Origin: Sulfurospirillum sp. UBA4058
GTDB taxonomy: Bacteria; Campylobacterota; Campylobacteria; Campylobacterales; Sulfurospirillaceae
DNA: 64,000 nucleotides
Direction of reading: 5' to 3'
NCBI GenBank assembly: GCA_002382085.1
Contig: DFZK01000014.1
Location: forward strand, 1-64,000
Shown: piece after piece, positions 32,920 to 42,028 of the stretch
Layout of the letters: each line of letters starts with the position of its first letter
Numbering within the stretch: position 1 is the stretch's first letter
The notes under the pieces: model-generated
Seen by the model: the letters and a program-made list of their open reading frames with translations, nothing else
Databases searched by the model: none
What the model was told of the DNA's origin: nothing
Made by a program: the position numbers and the translations under genes

Positions 32920-34728
32920 TCAAATCTGAAAATGTTTCAAAAAAATCGGGTCGTTTTTGACGAAACCGCGTTCAATCAGGTTTTGAATCGTTGCCGGATC
33001 GCACGTCGTGTCATCCGGCCACTCCCTACGATAACCGTCAAGTTCCGTCTTCATCGTCGCATCGATACCGATGAATTCATTCTCGATAAAAATATCACGC
33101 AACGCATCGATATTATTGACCACGCGCCAAAGGAGCATATACGCATTATCGACGCTGTTGCTTTCATAATCTACGATTACAAAAAGCTTGAGATGATCGC
33201 TTAAGGGTTTCAAGGCTTCATAAATCTCTTTTCCGTTACGTTTTTTCTCAATTGCCAAAACACAAATCGGCGTTTTAGTCTGCGTTTTGTACTGTTTCAA
33301 CGCTTTTATTTCAGGAACAAGCGTAGTCACTTTGAGTAAAAGCTCCTGATCGCTCAGCAAAGTTTTTACCCCCTCTTCTACCATTTCGCCCGTAGCATCG
33401 ACTCCCAGTTTCCCGCCAAAGAGCGCATTGGGAGAAGCATGATCCAAGGCGTCGCAAACACCTTCGCTAATGAGCAAACGTTTAGCACTCAAACGATCCA
33501 AGATATAATCGCTGATTTTCTCATAATCACTTAAAGCAGGCGCGTTTTCATCGACAAAGAGCGCATGCTTGACAAAGCTCATCTGCCCTACACCCCAAAA
33601 TGCGTGCATAAATTGCTTAGCATGACCCGGATAAAGCACGTTCATCTTGGCTAAAATAAGATTGTGAAAAACACCGTTTTCGGGCATATTGTAGTCGATC
33701 AGATCGGGAGCGGTCGTTTTTAAGAGCGGCAAAAAGATACGCTCCGTCGCCCACCCCATGTATTTATCCTCAAGCGGCGGTTTACCCACGACCGTGGCTT
33801 GATAGATTGGTTTTTCTTTACATGTAATGCAACTCACGTCCATGACGGGATACGGCTCTTTGAGCGTGTAATAGCCCGTATGATCGCCAAAAGGCCCTTC
33901 AATTTCCATCTTACTCGGATCGACCCAACCTTCGATCACGATGTCGGTATCTTCGGGAATGTAAATCGGATTCGTTAAAGACTTCACCAAACGCGCGTTT
34001 TGATCTTTGATAAAACCGTAAAGCAAGAGTTCAAACATACCGATCGGCATCGGTGCTTGACCGCACCAAATATACAGAGGATCGCCGCCGATAGCAACGC
34101 TTACGGGCATTTTTTTGCCCGCTTTTTGATACTCATGGAAAAAATGCGCGCTATCTTTGTGAATCTGCCAGTGCATTCCCAGACGATTCTTGTCATACAC
34201 TTGCAGGCGGTACATACCGAGATTTTGCTTCGTACCGTCCAAACTTTGCGTATAGACCTGCCCCATCGTGATGAACGGTCCGCCGTCTTGCGGCCACGTC
34301 GTTAAAATCGGAAAATCGTAAAGATTGGGTTCCGCGTAGACTTTCGTTTGACAAACGCCCTTTTTGGAAAGACGTTTCGGAAGCGCGTTTTTAAGATTGA
34401 AAAGCGTTCCGAGCATCCCGAGTTTATCCATAAACGAGGTCGGCGGTTTCATATGCATCAAAGATTCGATCTGCTTGGCGACGTCGTCGGGATGTTTTCC
34501 GAAGATCAGTTCGGTCGCTTTTTTCGAACCGAAAACATTCATCAAAACCGGCATATCAAACGCTTTTCCCAAACGCTTGCTGACGGGTTTGGTAAATAAT
34601 AGCGCACGGGAGTCTTCTTTTTTAACTTCGATATACGCTAAATGCGGAATTTCAAGGTCAATGTCGAGTTCATCGTCAATGACGCGAAGCAAATCGTTTT
34701 GACGAAGCAGTTCAATGACGCGTTCCAT
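32920..34728 (-). CDS. ubiD: UbiD-family decarboxylase, probably for menaquinone synthesis
   Basis: A 602-residue prenylated-flavin decarboxylase. Motifs include LTTWPQDGGPFITMG, MYRLQVYDKNRLGMHWQIHKD and the catalytic EGPFGDHTGYY. The length is that of the UbiD-like enzymes of the futalosine menaquinone pathway used by Campylobacterota. It removes a carboxylate from the aromatic ring precursor. It is preceded by hemC, as in Campylobacter. A TTACATGTAA copy at 33818 encodes part of CITCKEK. Confidence 0.9.
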   Translation of the reverse strand: MERVIELLRQNDLLRVIDDELDIDLEIPHLAYIEVKKEDSRALLFTKPVSKRLGKAFDMPVLMNVFGSKKATELIFGKHPDDVAKQIESLMHMKPPTSFMDKLGMLGTLFNLKNALPKRLSKKGVCQTKVYAEPNLYDFPILTTWPQDGGPFITMGQVYTQSLDGTKQNLGMYRLQVYDKNRLGMHWQIHKDSAHFFHEYQKAGKKMPVSVAIGGDPLYIWCGQAPMPIGMFELLLYGFIKDQNARLVKSLTNPIYIPEDTDIVIEGWVDPSKMEIEGPFGDHTGYYTLKEPYPVMDVSCITCKEKPIYQATVVGKPPLEDKYMGWATERIFLPLLKTTAPDLIDYNMPENGVFHNLILAKMNVLYPGHAKQFMHAFWGVGQMSFVKHALFVDENAPALSDYEKISDYILDRLSAKRLLISEGVCDALDHASPNALFGGKLGVDATGEMVEEGVKTLLSDQELLLKVTTLVPEIKALKQYKTQTKTPICVLAIEKKRNGKEIYEALKPLSDHLKLFVIVDYESNSVDNAYMLLWRVVNNIDALRDIFIENEFIGIDATMKTELDGYRREWPDDTTCDPATIQNLIERGFVKNDPIFLKHFQI

Positions 34729-34737
34729 GCTTTTTCC

Positions 34738-35682
34738 TTAAAATACTTCGTTGAGTGCCATTGCCTCGGCACGCTCTAAAAGTGCCTTAGCTCCGCGTTC
34801 TACTACCTTCTGTGCCAACATTTTACCGATGTTCGCATACTCTTCACGTCTCGTCGTCAGCGACTCAAACATCATTTCAGAACCGTCGGGCATACCCAAA
34901 ATCGCCCTTACATGTAAGCTTTCGCCTTTAATTTCGGCGTTCACGCCGATGGGCACTTGACAACCGCCTTCTAAAATCGTTACGAAATCGCGTTCCACGC
35001 GTGTTTCGATAATCGCATCTTGATCGTTTAAAACCGATACCAAACGCTCGACTTCGGGATCATCGACGATTTCGATACCCAAAGCCGCTTGTCCGGACGC
35101 AGGAATCATCACCTCTTTCGAAATCGGTACGAAATGTGCCACTTCATTCATTAAGCCTAAACGGTTAATGCCCGCACTCGCTAAAATAATCGCATCAAAT
35201 TCGCCCTCTTTAAGCTTGCGAATACGCGTATTGACGTTACCTCGAAGATTTTTGATCACAAAATCGGGACGCAGTTTCAGTAACTGCATTCTACGTCTCA
35301 AACTCGTCGTTCCGACAACCGCACCGTGAGGTAATGTTTCCAAAGAGGTGTATTTTTCGGAGAGCATCGCATCGCGTACGTCTTCTCGCTGAGTGATGAC
35401 GCCCAACTTGAGTCCCGCAGGAAACTCCATCGGAACGTCTTTGAGACTGTGCACGGCGATATGCGCCTCACCTCGAAGCATTGCTTCTTCCAACTCTTTC
35501 GTAAACAGTCCTTTACCGCCGATTTTGGCTAAAGGCGTATCTAAAATTTTATCGCCTTTGGTCATCATAACGGAGAGTTCGACCTCCAAGCCCGGATGCG
35601 CTTTTTCAAGCTCCGCTTTGACGTGTTCGGATTGCCAGAGAGCAAGTTTACTTCCTCGGGTTGCAATGATTAATTTTTTCAT
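34738..35682 (-). CDS. hemC: Porphobilinogen deaminase (hydroxymethylbilane synthase)
   Basis: A 314-residue enzyme. The cofactor-binding cysteine is in LEGGCQVPIG, and HSLKDVP and TTSLRRRMQL are family motifs. It polymerises four porphobilinogens into hydroxymethylbilane. It lies 9 bases before ubiD and overlaps the Dsb-like gene by 4 bases. hemA is further upstream on the same strand, so heme synthesis genes are grouped here. Confidence 0.97.
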   Translation of the reverse strand: MKKLIIATRGSKLALWQSEHVKAELEKAHPGLEVELSVMMTKGDKILDTPLAKIGGKGLFTKELEEAMLRGEAHIAVHSLKDVPMEFPAGLKLGVITQREDVRDAMLSEKYTSLETLPHGAVVGTTSLRRRMQLLKLRPDFVIKNLRGNVNTRIRKLKEGEFDAIILASAGINRLGLMNEVAHFVPISKEVMIPASGQAALGIEIVDDPEVERLVSVLNDQDAIIETRVERDFVTILEGGCQVPIGVNAEIKGESLHVRAILGMPDGSEMMFESLTTRREEYANIGKMLAQKVVERGAKALLERAEAMALNEVF

Positions 35683-36539
35683 TTGGACTCTTTCATAAAC
35701 GTTTTATACACTTTTTTCGTATCGTCTTTTTTGCCGTCGACGTAGATTGTCGGCGTAGCGTTAATCATCATCGCTTGCGCGAATGCAAGATCGTCGTTCA
35801 AGCGCTTGAGGATAGAAGCTTGGTTGATCTCTTGGAGCGTAAAGCGTTTGTCGAATGTTTTGTTGAAAATATCTAAAATTTTTTGTTCGTCTTTTTCTTG
35901 AATATCCAAATATGCCTTGTAAACTTTTTGAGTGATCGCTTTATCGCCTTTTTCCTCGGCTAAAAGTATCGCTTTAACCAAGGTAGGAGACGCCGGATGA
36001 ATCGAAAGCGGAAAGTGATAGTAAAACAGTGCAAACGTTTCGGGATTTTTTTGAACGTCCGCGATCACTTCGGGCACGAAATCCATACAAAACGGGCATA
36101 ATGGATCGCTAAAAATAACCAACTTATGCGGTGCATCGAAATTGCCTAGAAGCAGATGCTCTTTATCGTAAGCGTTTGCGTCCATATCGAGCGAGAAGCG
36201 GCTTTTGATGCTTCGTTTATTGCCCAGTGCGGTGAAATCTTTACTAAACAAAACGCCGTCGGAGAAGACGACGTCGCTAAGCGATACGGTTTTACTGCCG
36301 TCTTTAAGCTTCAAATCGATACGCACGAAATAAACCGTCCAGCCTGCGATCTCTTTAAGCGGTTCTTTTTTGACGATCGTCGCTTTTTCAAGCGTATAGT
36401 TTTCGTTGCTACTGAGGGCTTGTTCTAAAAAAGCGAGAACCTTTTGATCGGATGATTCTTTCTTTTCCGACGCCGCAAAGAGGGAAAGATTACTTAAGAG
36501 TGCGAGTATCGTCAATAACTTCAACATCGATAACTTCAT
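35679..36539 (-). CDS. Periplasmic DsbA/DsbC-like thiol-disulfide protein
   Basis: With the ATG at 36539 the protein is 286 residues: a signal peptide (1-23), an unassigned ~110-residue region, and a thioredoxin fold with the redox motif C148-PF-C151 and cis-proline region ATPTIYV. It probably makes or repairs disulfides in the periplasm. The start is set by AAAGGAAATC before the ATG and by the signal peptide. This makes the gene overlap fxsA by 50 bases, longer than other overlaps here. Confidence 0.88.
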   Translation of the reverse strand: MKLSMLKLLTILALLSNLSLFAASEKKESSDQKVLAFLEQALSSNENYTLEKATIVKKEPLKEIAGWTVYFVRIDLKLKDGSKTVSLSDVVFSDGVLFSKDFTALGNKRSIKSRFSLDMDANAYDKEHLLLGNFDAPHKLVIFSDPLCPFCMDFVPEVIADVQKNPETFALFYYHFPLSIHPASPTLVKAILLAEEKGDKAITQKVYKAYLDIQEKDEQKILDIFNKTFDKRFTLQEINQASILKRLNDDLAFAQAMMINATPTIYVDGKKDDTKKVYKTFMKESK

Positions 36540-36915
36540 CGTGATTTCCTTTGCTAAAATGGGGAGGTGTCGTTTTTTCCTCGCCGACATGTAAAAGTTT
36601 GGAGACAATCAGCGTCATCATAGAACTAAATTGGAGTAAAAGTCCTACGATATCGCCTAAAAAACCGGGGAGTATCAATAAAATCGCACCGACGATCGTC
36701 CAAAGGTTCAAACGTTGAAACGACGACAGGCTAATCTCTCCTTGCATCAAAGCGTTCATGTTCTGCATCAATGTTGCGCGCATATTGGCGAGAATGACGA
36801 GTCCGACCAAGGCGGAAAACACCATCTCGACAAAGGTTGCCACCGCGCCGATCCACGAGGTTATATTGACGGTTACGACCACTTCCAAGAAAAGATAAAT
36901 TAAAAAATATTTCAC
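36490..36915 (-). CDS. fxsA: FxsA-family membrane protein
   Basis: A 141-residue protein with three to four membrane helices and the FxsA motif LLILPGFLGDIVGLLL. The E. coli protein suppresses exclusion of phage T7; the normal role is unknown. An acidic soluble tail follows. It overlaps proS by 4 bases and the Dsb-like gene by 50 bases. Confidence 0.9.
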   Translation of the reverse strand: MKYFLIYLFLEVVVTVNITSWIGAVATFVEMVFSALVGLVILANMRATLMQNMNALMQGEISLSSFQRLNLWTIVGAILLILPGFLGDIVGLLLQFSSMMTLIVSKLLHVGEEKTTPPHFSKGNHDEVIDVEVIDDTRTLK

Positions 36916-38615
36916 GCGAGCAACTCTTTGAGTTTGGCATAAGCGTCTTCTTTTTTCACGACGGTTTTGTCCAATGTTTTACGTTCGACGATCTCGACAA
37001 AACCTTCTTCCAGTTCTTTACCGACGATTAAAGCATACGGGAAGCCGATCAATTCGAAATCTTTCATTTTAAAACCGAAACGCTCGCTTCGATCGTCCCA
37101 CAATACATTGACGCCTTCATCGTGAAGTTTCGTATACAGTGCTTCGGCAAATGCATTTTGTGCGTCGTCTTTGCTATTGGAAACAATCATATCTAAAACG
37201 TAAGGCGCGGTTTGTGTGTTCCAAATACACCCTTTATCGTCATGGCTGGCTTCAATCATCACGGCAACCAATCGACTTACGCCGATACCGTAGCAGCCCA
37301 TATAAAACGGTTGAGCTTTGCCGTTTTTATCCAAGAAGGTTGCACCCATCGCTTTGGCGTATTTTTGTCCGAGTTGGAAAATATGTCCGACTTCAATGCC
37401 TTTGGTGACGTGAAGCGTGCCGCCGCAACATGCGCATCGATCATCGGCACGAACGGAAACAAGGTCTTTATAACGCTCTTCTTTAAAATTGAACATCGAA
37501 ACACCGACAAAGTGGTAATCGACTTCGTTTGCTCCGCAAATGAGATTTTTTGCTTCTTTGAGTTCAAGATCGATGTAAAAACGGACGTTTTCTAAACCGA
37601 CGGGTCCGATAAAACCGGCATATAACCCCGCCTTTTCAACCTCTTCCAAGCTTGCGTCGACCAAATCCAAAGCACCGCACGCATTTTGCGCTTTTGTTTC
37701 TTGAAGTTCGTCGTCGCCGCGGACGAAGAAGACGACCACTTCTTCTTTGTCGACATAGATTGCTTTTTTCACGACGGCTTTGATACTGTAAAACGGATCG
37801 ACTTTGAAAAACGCACTGACATCGTCAATCGTCTTCATATCGGGTGTTTTAAACTTTCCGAAATTGGCTTCGGGTGCTTGGACGGCGGTTGTTTTAGGAG
37901 CACGTTTTGCCGCTTCGACGTTGGCGGCGTATGCGCAATTTTGGCATACGACGATGTCGTCTTCGCCGTTTTGCGCCAAGACCATAAACTCTTTGCTACC
38001 GCTTCCTCCGATGGCACCGCTGTCGGCTTCAACCGCTCGGAAATCAAGCCCCAAACGCGTAAAGATTTTGGTGTAGGTCTTCTCCATCACTGCGAACTCT
38101 TCTTTCATACTCGCTTCGTCTTCATGAAAGCTATACCCGTCTTTCATCGTAAATTCGCGACCGCGTAAAAGTCCAAAACGAGGGCGTGCCTCGTCACGGA
38201 ATTTCGTCGTAATTTGATACAAATGAAGCGGAAGCTGTTTGTAGCTGTTAATGCGATTACGAACGATGTCGACGACCACTTCTTCGTGCGTCGGTCCCAA
38301 AACAAATTCGTTTTCTTTGCGATCTTTAAAACGGCATAACTCTTTACCGAAAACGTCGTAACGTCCGCTTTGTTTCCACAATTCCGCCGGCGTTACGACA
38401 TCCATTTGAATCTCTTGCGCTCCGGTTTTATCCATCTCTTCTTTGACGACGTTTTTGATCTTATCAAAGACGATTTTTCCCATCGGCAGAAAGTTATACA
38501 ATCCGCTTCCGACTTGAGAGATAAAACCGCCGCGTACTAAATATTGATGGCTAGGAAGCGTTGCATCTTTAGGCGCATCTTTGGTCGTCGGTGCATAGAG
38601 TTTGGAAAATTTCAT
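36912..38615 (-). CDS. proS: Prolyl-tRNA synthetase
   Basis: A 567-residue class IIa enzyme of bacterial type with an editing domain inserted at about 225-385. RGGFISQVGSGLYNFLPMG, LGPTHEEV and FRDEARPRFGLLRGREFTMKD cover motifs 1 and 2, and CYGIGVSR is motif 3. It overlaps the hemA stop by 4 bases. Confidence 0.98.
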   Translation of the reverse strand: MKFSKLYAPTTKDAPKDATLPSHQYLVRGGFISQVGSGLYNFLPMGKIVFDKIKNVVKEEMDKTGAQEIQMDVVTPAELWKQSGRYDVFGKELCRFKDRKENEFVLGPTHEEVVVDIVRNRINSYKQLPLHLYQITTKFRDEARPRFGLLRGREFTMKDGYSFHEDEASMKEEFAVMEKTYTKIFTRLGLDFRAVEADSGAIGGSGSKEFMVLAQNGEDDIVVCQNCAYAANVEAAKRAPKTTAVQAPEANFGKFKTPDMKTIDDVSAFFKVDPFYSIKAVVKKAIYVDKEEVVVFFVRGDDELQETKAQNACGALDLVDASLEEVEKAGLYAGFIGPVGLENVRFYIDLELKEAKNLICGANEVDYHFVGVSMFNFKEERYKDLVSVRADDRCACCGGTLHVTKGIEVGHIFQLGQKYAKAMGATFLDKNGKAQPFYMGCYGIGVSRLVAVMIEASHDDKGCIWNTQTAPYVLDMIVSNSKDDAQNAFAEALYTKLHDEGVNVLWDDRSERFGFKMKDFELIGFPYALIVGKELEEGFVEIVERKTLDKTVVKKEDAYAKLKELLA

Positions 38616-39916
38616 TTAAGTACTCCCATTTGGTATTCGCATTTATAAAGGTTGAGTTGTTTGGTTTGGTCTTCGTTAATATCGAAAATGTATTGAACCG
38701 CTTGTACGATGGTATCGGCTTCGGGCTTCTCGGCAACTTCTTTGAGGTTTTTCGTCGCGGAATGTAAAAAAGAGTTAAACGCATGGTGCAAGACCTTGGA
38801 AACTTGATCTTGTAACTCCTCGGGAATATAGCCTTTTTTGACCGCCCGCTCCAACTCTTGCATCGAACAGGTTTTAGCATGGTCTCGAATCTCTTTAATA
38901 ATCGGATCGACGCACATGCTCTGCAACCATTTAAAAAAGTCCATAGTCGCGCGCCCGACGATGCTATAGGCAACTTTTGCCTGTTCTTCGCGGAGCGACA
39001 TGTTACGGTTGACGATCTCTTCCAAATCGTCGACGGCAAAGACGTGCAAGTGTGCATGTTCGTTAACGTCGATATCGCGAGGCACGGCAATATCGAACCA
39101 ATAACGAGAAAAATCCCTCTCTTCGACCATATCGTCGGTAATCACGCTGTGCGGCGCACCCGTCGCCGAAAAAACCAAACGGTAACGATTGATAAACTCC
39201 GTCAGTTTCGCATACGGTGCCACGGTGGCAAGTTCGCCTAATTCGTTCGCCAATTCTTGCGCACGCTCGATATTGCGGTTGATAATAATTAAATTGACCC
39301 CGCTTGCGACTAAATGTTTCGCCGCAAGTTGACTCATTTCTCCGGCACCGACGATCAATGCCGTCAGACCGCCTAAATTACCGAGTAAGTCTTTGGCTTT
39401 GCTAACGGCAACGCTGGAAACGGAAACGGGACTTTTGGAGATGTCGGTACGACTGCGAACTTCCGCCGCGCAACGAAAGGCATGATGCATCGCACGGCCG
39501 AGTTTTTGCCCGCAAAAATTGTGTTCAAAGGCATACTTAAACGCATCTTTGAGCTGTCCGGCGATTTGTGTTTCACCGATCACCAAACTATCTAACGAAG
39601 AACTGACGGTAAAAAGATGATGAATAGCACCGTTATCTTCATACACGTCGGCTCTTCCTTCCAAATCCTCTCTTGCAATACTCGAGACCTGAGAAAGCAA
39701 CTCAAACGTATCGCTCAGAGCCGAAGAGATGTCCGATACGCTCGCGATGATTTCGACACGATTGCATGTCGAAAGTAAAATCACTTCATTCACCGCGGCA
39801 CACGCTTTGAGAGCCGTCATAAAATGAACGCTTTTTTCTTCAGAGTTAAACGCCAATTTTTCCCGAATTTTAATGTCGGTATTTTTATGGGTAAAACTAA
39901 CAGTCATATAATGCAT
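38612..39916 (-). CDS. hemA: Glutamyl-tRNA reductase
   Basis: A 434-residue enzyme. The catalytic cysteine is in LSTCNRVEI, the NADPH-binding domain begins at VGAGEMSQLAAKHL, and a C-terminal dimerisation helix follows. It reduces glutamyl-tRNA to the semialdehyde, the first step of heme synthesis by the C5 route. It is coupled to the polyprenyl synthase gene and proS. Confidence 0.97.
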   Translation of the reverse strand: MHYMTVSFTHKNTDIKIREKLAFNSEEKSVHFMTALKACAAVNEVILLSTCNRVEIIASVSDISSALSDTFELLSQVSSIAREDLEGRADVYEDNGAIHHLFTVSSSLDSLVIGETQIAGQLKDAFKYAFEHNFCGQKLGRAMHHAFRCAAEVRSRTDISKSPVSVSSVAVSKAKDLLGNLGGLTALIVGAGEMSQLAAKHLVASGVNLIIINRNIERAQELANELGELATVAPYAKLTEFINRYRLVFSATGAPHSVITDDMVEERDFSRYWFDIAVPRDIDVNEHAHLHVFAVDDLEEIVNRNMSLREEQAKVAYSIVGRATMDFFKWLQSMCVDPIIKEIRDHAKTCSMQELERAVKKGYIPEELQDQVSKVLHHAFNSFLHSATKNLKEVAEKPEADTIVQAVQYIFDINEDQTKQLNLYKCEYQMGVLK

Positions 39917-40812
39917 TAAAATTTCCTCTCTATCATCTCGCGCATAATAGCGCCGAGTCCTACGTCTTCTTCGTTCGAAATTACATGTAAGGCTTCATAA
40001 CCGAGCTTTTTCGCATAGGAAAGCGCATCTTCCAATCCTTGCGTCTCAGCCATCTTCTGCTTAATCCACGCACTTTGCGCCGCGTCTAAAGGCTTCGCAA
40101 ACAAGGAAAGCAAAACGGAACGATCTTTCGCGTCTAACTTTCGGTACGTATAAAGATAAGGTAAGGTCGTCTTTCCTTCTTTAAAATCGTTCAAAGAAGG
40201 TTTTCCGAGCGTTTCGCTCGATTGGGTGATATCCAAAATATCGTCGATAATTTGAAACGCCAATCCTAAGTTTTTACCGTAAAGAGCATAAATATCGGGA
40301 TTTTTACCGGCAAGAATCGCGGCGGAAGCGGCGGAAGCTTCGATTAAAGACGCCGTTTTTTTATAAATCATATCCATGTAGCGTTCTTCGTCTGCATTAA
40401 ACGCATCGGCAAGTTCGACGTCCAAAAGCTCACCCACGGAAAGAAGCGAAACGGCGTTTGAGATCGTAAAAGCAATCTTTGGAGGTAAAAACGTCAATGC
40501 GCTAAACCCTTTGGAATACAGAATATCGCCGAGCATAATCGCGGTTTTATTGCCGAAAAGCGCATTTAACGAAGCTTCTCCGCGCCTCGTATCCGCATCG
40601 TCAATCACATCGTCGTGCAGTAAACTTGCGGCGTGAATCAATTCGACGATCGCCGCCAAGCGAATAGACTCTTCGCTGACGCCCGCAATTTTTAAAATCA
40701 ATTTTGCGCGTAAACGCTTACCTTTTGGAACCTGATGAAACAGTTCAACACTTCTCGCATCCTTTAAAGAGGCGACCATTTCTAGCATCGCATTTTCGAC
40801 TTTTTCCAGCAC
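39916..40812 (-). CDS. Polyprenyl diphosphate synthase
   Basis: A 298-residue prenyltransferase. The first Asp-rich motif is LLHDDVIDDADTRRG and the second QIIDDILD. It makes a long isoprenoid chain, probably for menaquinone, which fits nearby ubiD. Chain length cannot be read from the sequence by eye. Confidence 0.92.
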   Translation of the reverse strand: MLEKVENAMLEMVASLKDARSVELFHQVPKGKRLRAKLILKIAGVSEESIRLAAIVELIHAASLLHDDVIDDADTRRGEASLNALFGNKTAIMLGDILYSKGFSALTFLPPKIAFTISNAVSLLSVGELLDVELADAFNADEERYMDMIYKKTASLIEASAASAAILAGKNPDIYALYGKNLGLAFQIIDDILDITQSSETLGKPSLNDFKEGKTTLPYLYTYRKLDAKDRSVLLSLFAKPLDAAQSAWIKQKMAETQGLEDALSYAKKLGYEALHVISNEEDVGLGAIMREMIERKF

Positions 40813-40824
40813 GCTTTTCCTACC

Positions 40825-41283
40825 CTACTCTGTTTTTTTCGGTTTAAACTCTACTTCTATTCTGTTGGCTTCATCGGCAATCGAAACATCGATATACGCC
40901 GTTTTTCCGGTTTGATTAAAATCATAAAATTGTATTCGGGCATACGTTTGCGACGTGACCGGATTTACTCCGACAGGCAACAAAGGAACGACGACGTTTT
41001 GCAACGGATACTTTTTTTCTAAAATATATTGCGTCGGATAACCGCGATAGTTGACCAAAAGCGTCAACATATTGTTGGTAAAAAGCGTCCAACGGAGCCG
41101 AAGCAAATATTCATTGTTCGGATTGTCGGCCGTCGGCTTTTTCGTTACCTCTTTATGGTTGATAAACACCAAGCCCTGCTCGTCTTTTTTCAAAATAAAA
41201 CGATGCTCATACTTATAAGTTTCGGCATCGCAGGTCGAAAAAATCAGTGCAACGACACCAAACAAAAAGGCTATTTTACTCAT
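40825..41283 (-). CDS. Conserved secreted protein of unknown function
   Basis: A 152-residue protein with a signal peptide (MSKIAFLFGVVALIFSTCDA) and a beta-rich mature part. The position upstream of the polyprenyl synthase gene matches an unnamed Campylobacter gene. The cysteine near the cleavage site is not in a good lipobox. No family function known to me. Confidence 0.8.
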   Translation of the reverse strand: MSKIAFLFGVVALIFSTCDAETYKYEHRFILKKDEQGLVFINHKEVTKKPTADNPNNEYLLRLRWTLFTNNMLTLLVNYRGYPTQYILEKKYPLQNVVVPLLPVGVNPVTSQTYARIQFYDFNQTGKTAYIDVSIADEANRIEVEFKPKKTE

Positions 41284-41554
41284 TTTGAGTTAATATTTCC
41301 CCAACGGCGGCAATAAAAAAGTCGTTATTGCGATTTAAAATCGCATCGGGTTCTTCGGCAAGCATGTTTTCAACCGCACGGTACGCTTCTTCCTCACCTA
41401 ACATCTTTTCCAATAAAAGCTCCATAGCACTCAAACGATCGATCGTTTCTAAAAGCTTTTGCTCGACCAACGATTTGTTGGCGTGAAAAACAATATCAAA
41501 AAACTTACTTTTTGCGGAGCCTACTAAAAAATCGTCTTCGTCTTCGTATAACAT
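41276..41554 (-). CDS. DUF2018 family protein
   Basis: A 92-residue acidic helical protein (MLYEDEDDFLVGSAKSKFFD) of the DUF2018 family, which is restricted to Campylobacterota as far as I know. Function unknown. It overlaps the next gene by 8 bases and begins the minus-strand run of heme and isoprenoid genes. Confidence 0.88.
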   Translation of the reverse strand: MLYEDEDDFLVGSAKSKFFDIVFHANKSLVEQKLLETIDRLSAMELLLEKMLGEEEAYRAVENMLAEEPDAILNRNNDFFIAAVGEILTQNE

Positions 41555-42028
41555 CGTTGCATCCTCAAATCGTTGAACGTTTGATTCGATTATAGCTTTT
41601 CTCTTCTGAAAAAGGGCTTCTACATGTCAAAGTATCCTATGCCTTTTCAACTAACACGGCGTTAGTTTATCCTTGTTTTTCGGTTGTTTCGCACAGTGAC
41701 AAAATCCCGTAATATAGCTATTTACATAAAATAATATGTATAATAATCTGTATAAATTAGTCCGTTAGTTTATGGTTTAAAAATGATCGCCGCGTATTAT
41801 TGCGATTCAAATCGATCTCAATCCTTTAACCGACACTACCGACCTTTTGCCCTCCTCCGTTAAAAACTCCGGCATCTTTTCTATAAATATATATAGACGA
41901 TCATAATGCATGTGTTAGCCTCGGGACACCACGAGAAACTATAATCTTTAGTTTTTTTATAAAGATACTTGACATTGTAAAAAAAATTGTCTATACTTTC
42001 AGCAGCAAAACTCAAAAAAGGATTGAAC
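41555..42028. other. Regulatory gap before metY
   Basis: No gene was seen. It contains a 7-bp-stem hairpin (AACTAAC/GTTAGTT at 41649-41667), a second GTTAGTTTAT at 41764-41773, a small hairpin CTCG-8-CGAG around 41921-41936, and the metY promoter (41969-41997). The GTTAGTTTAT pair could be operator half-sites. Confidence 0.55.
41969..41997 (+). promoter_or_regulatory. Near-consensus sigma-70 promoter of metY
   Basis: TTGACA (41969-41974) and TATACT (41992-41997) are separated by exactly 17 bases. The metY ATG is 32 bases downstream. Consensus strength suggests that a repressor controls it; the Rrf2 gene in the operon is the obvious candidate. Confidence 0.8.

Noticed and set aside
41905..41940. 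Possible SAM or other riboswitch before metY
   Set aside because: The small CTCG-CGAG hairpin lies upstream of the promoter and would not be in the metY transcript; no known riboswitch core was seen.
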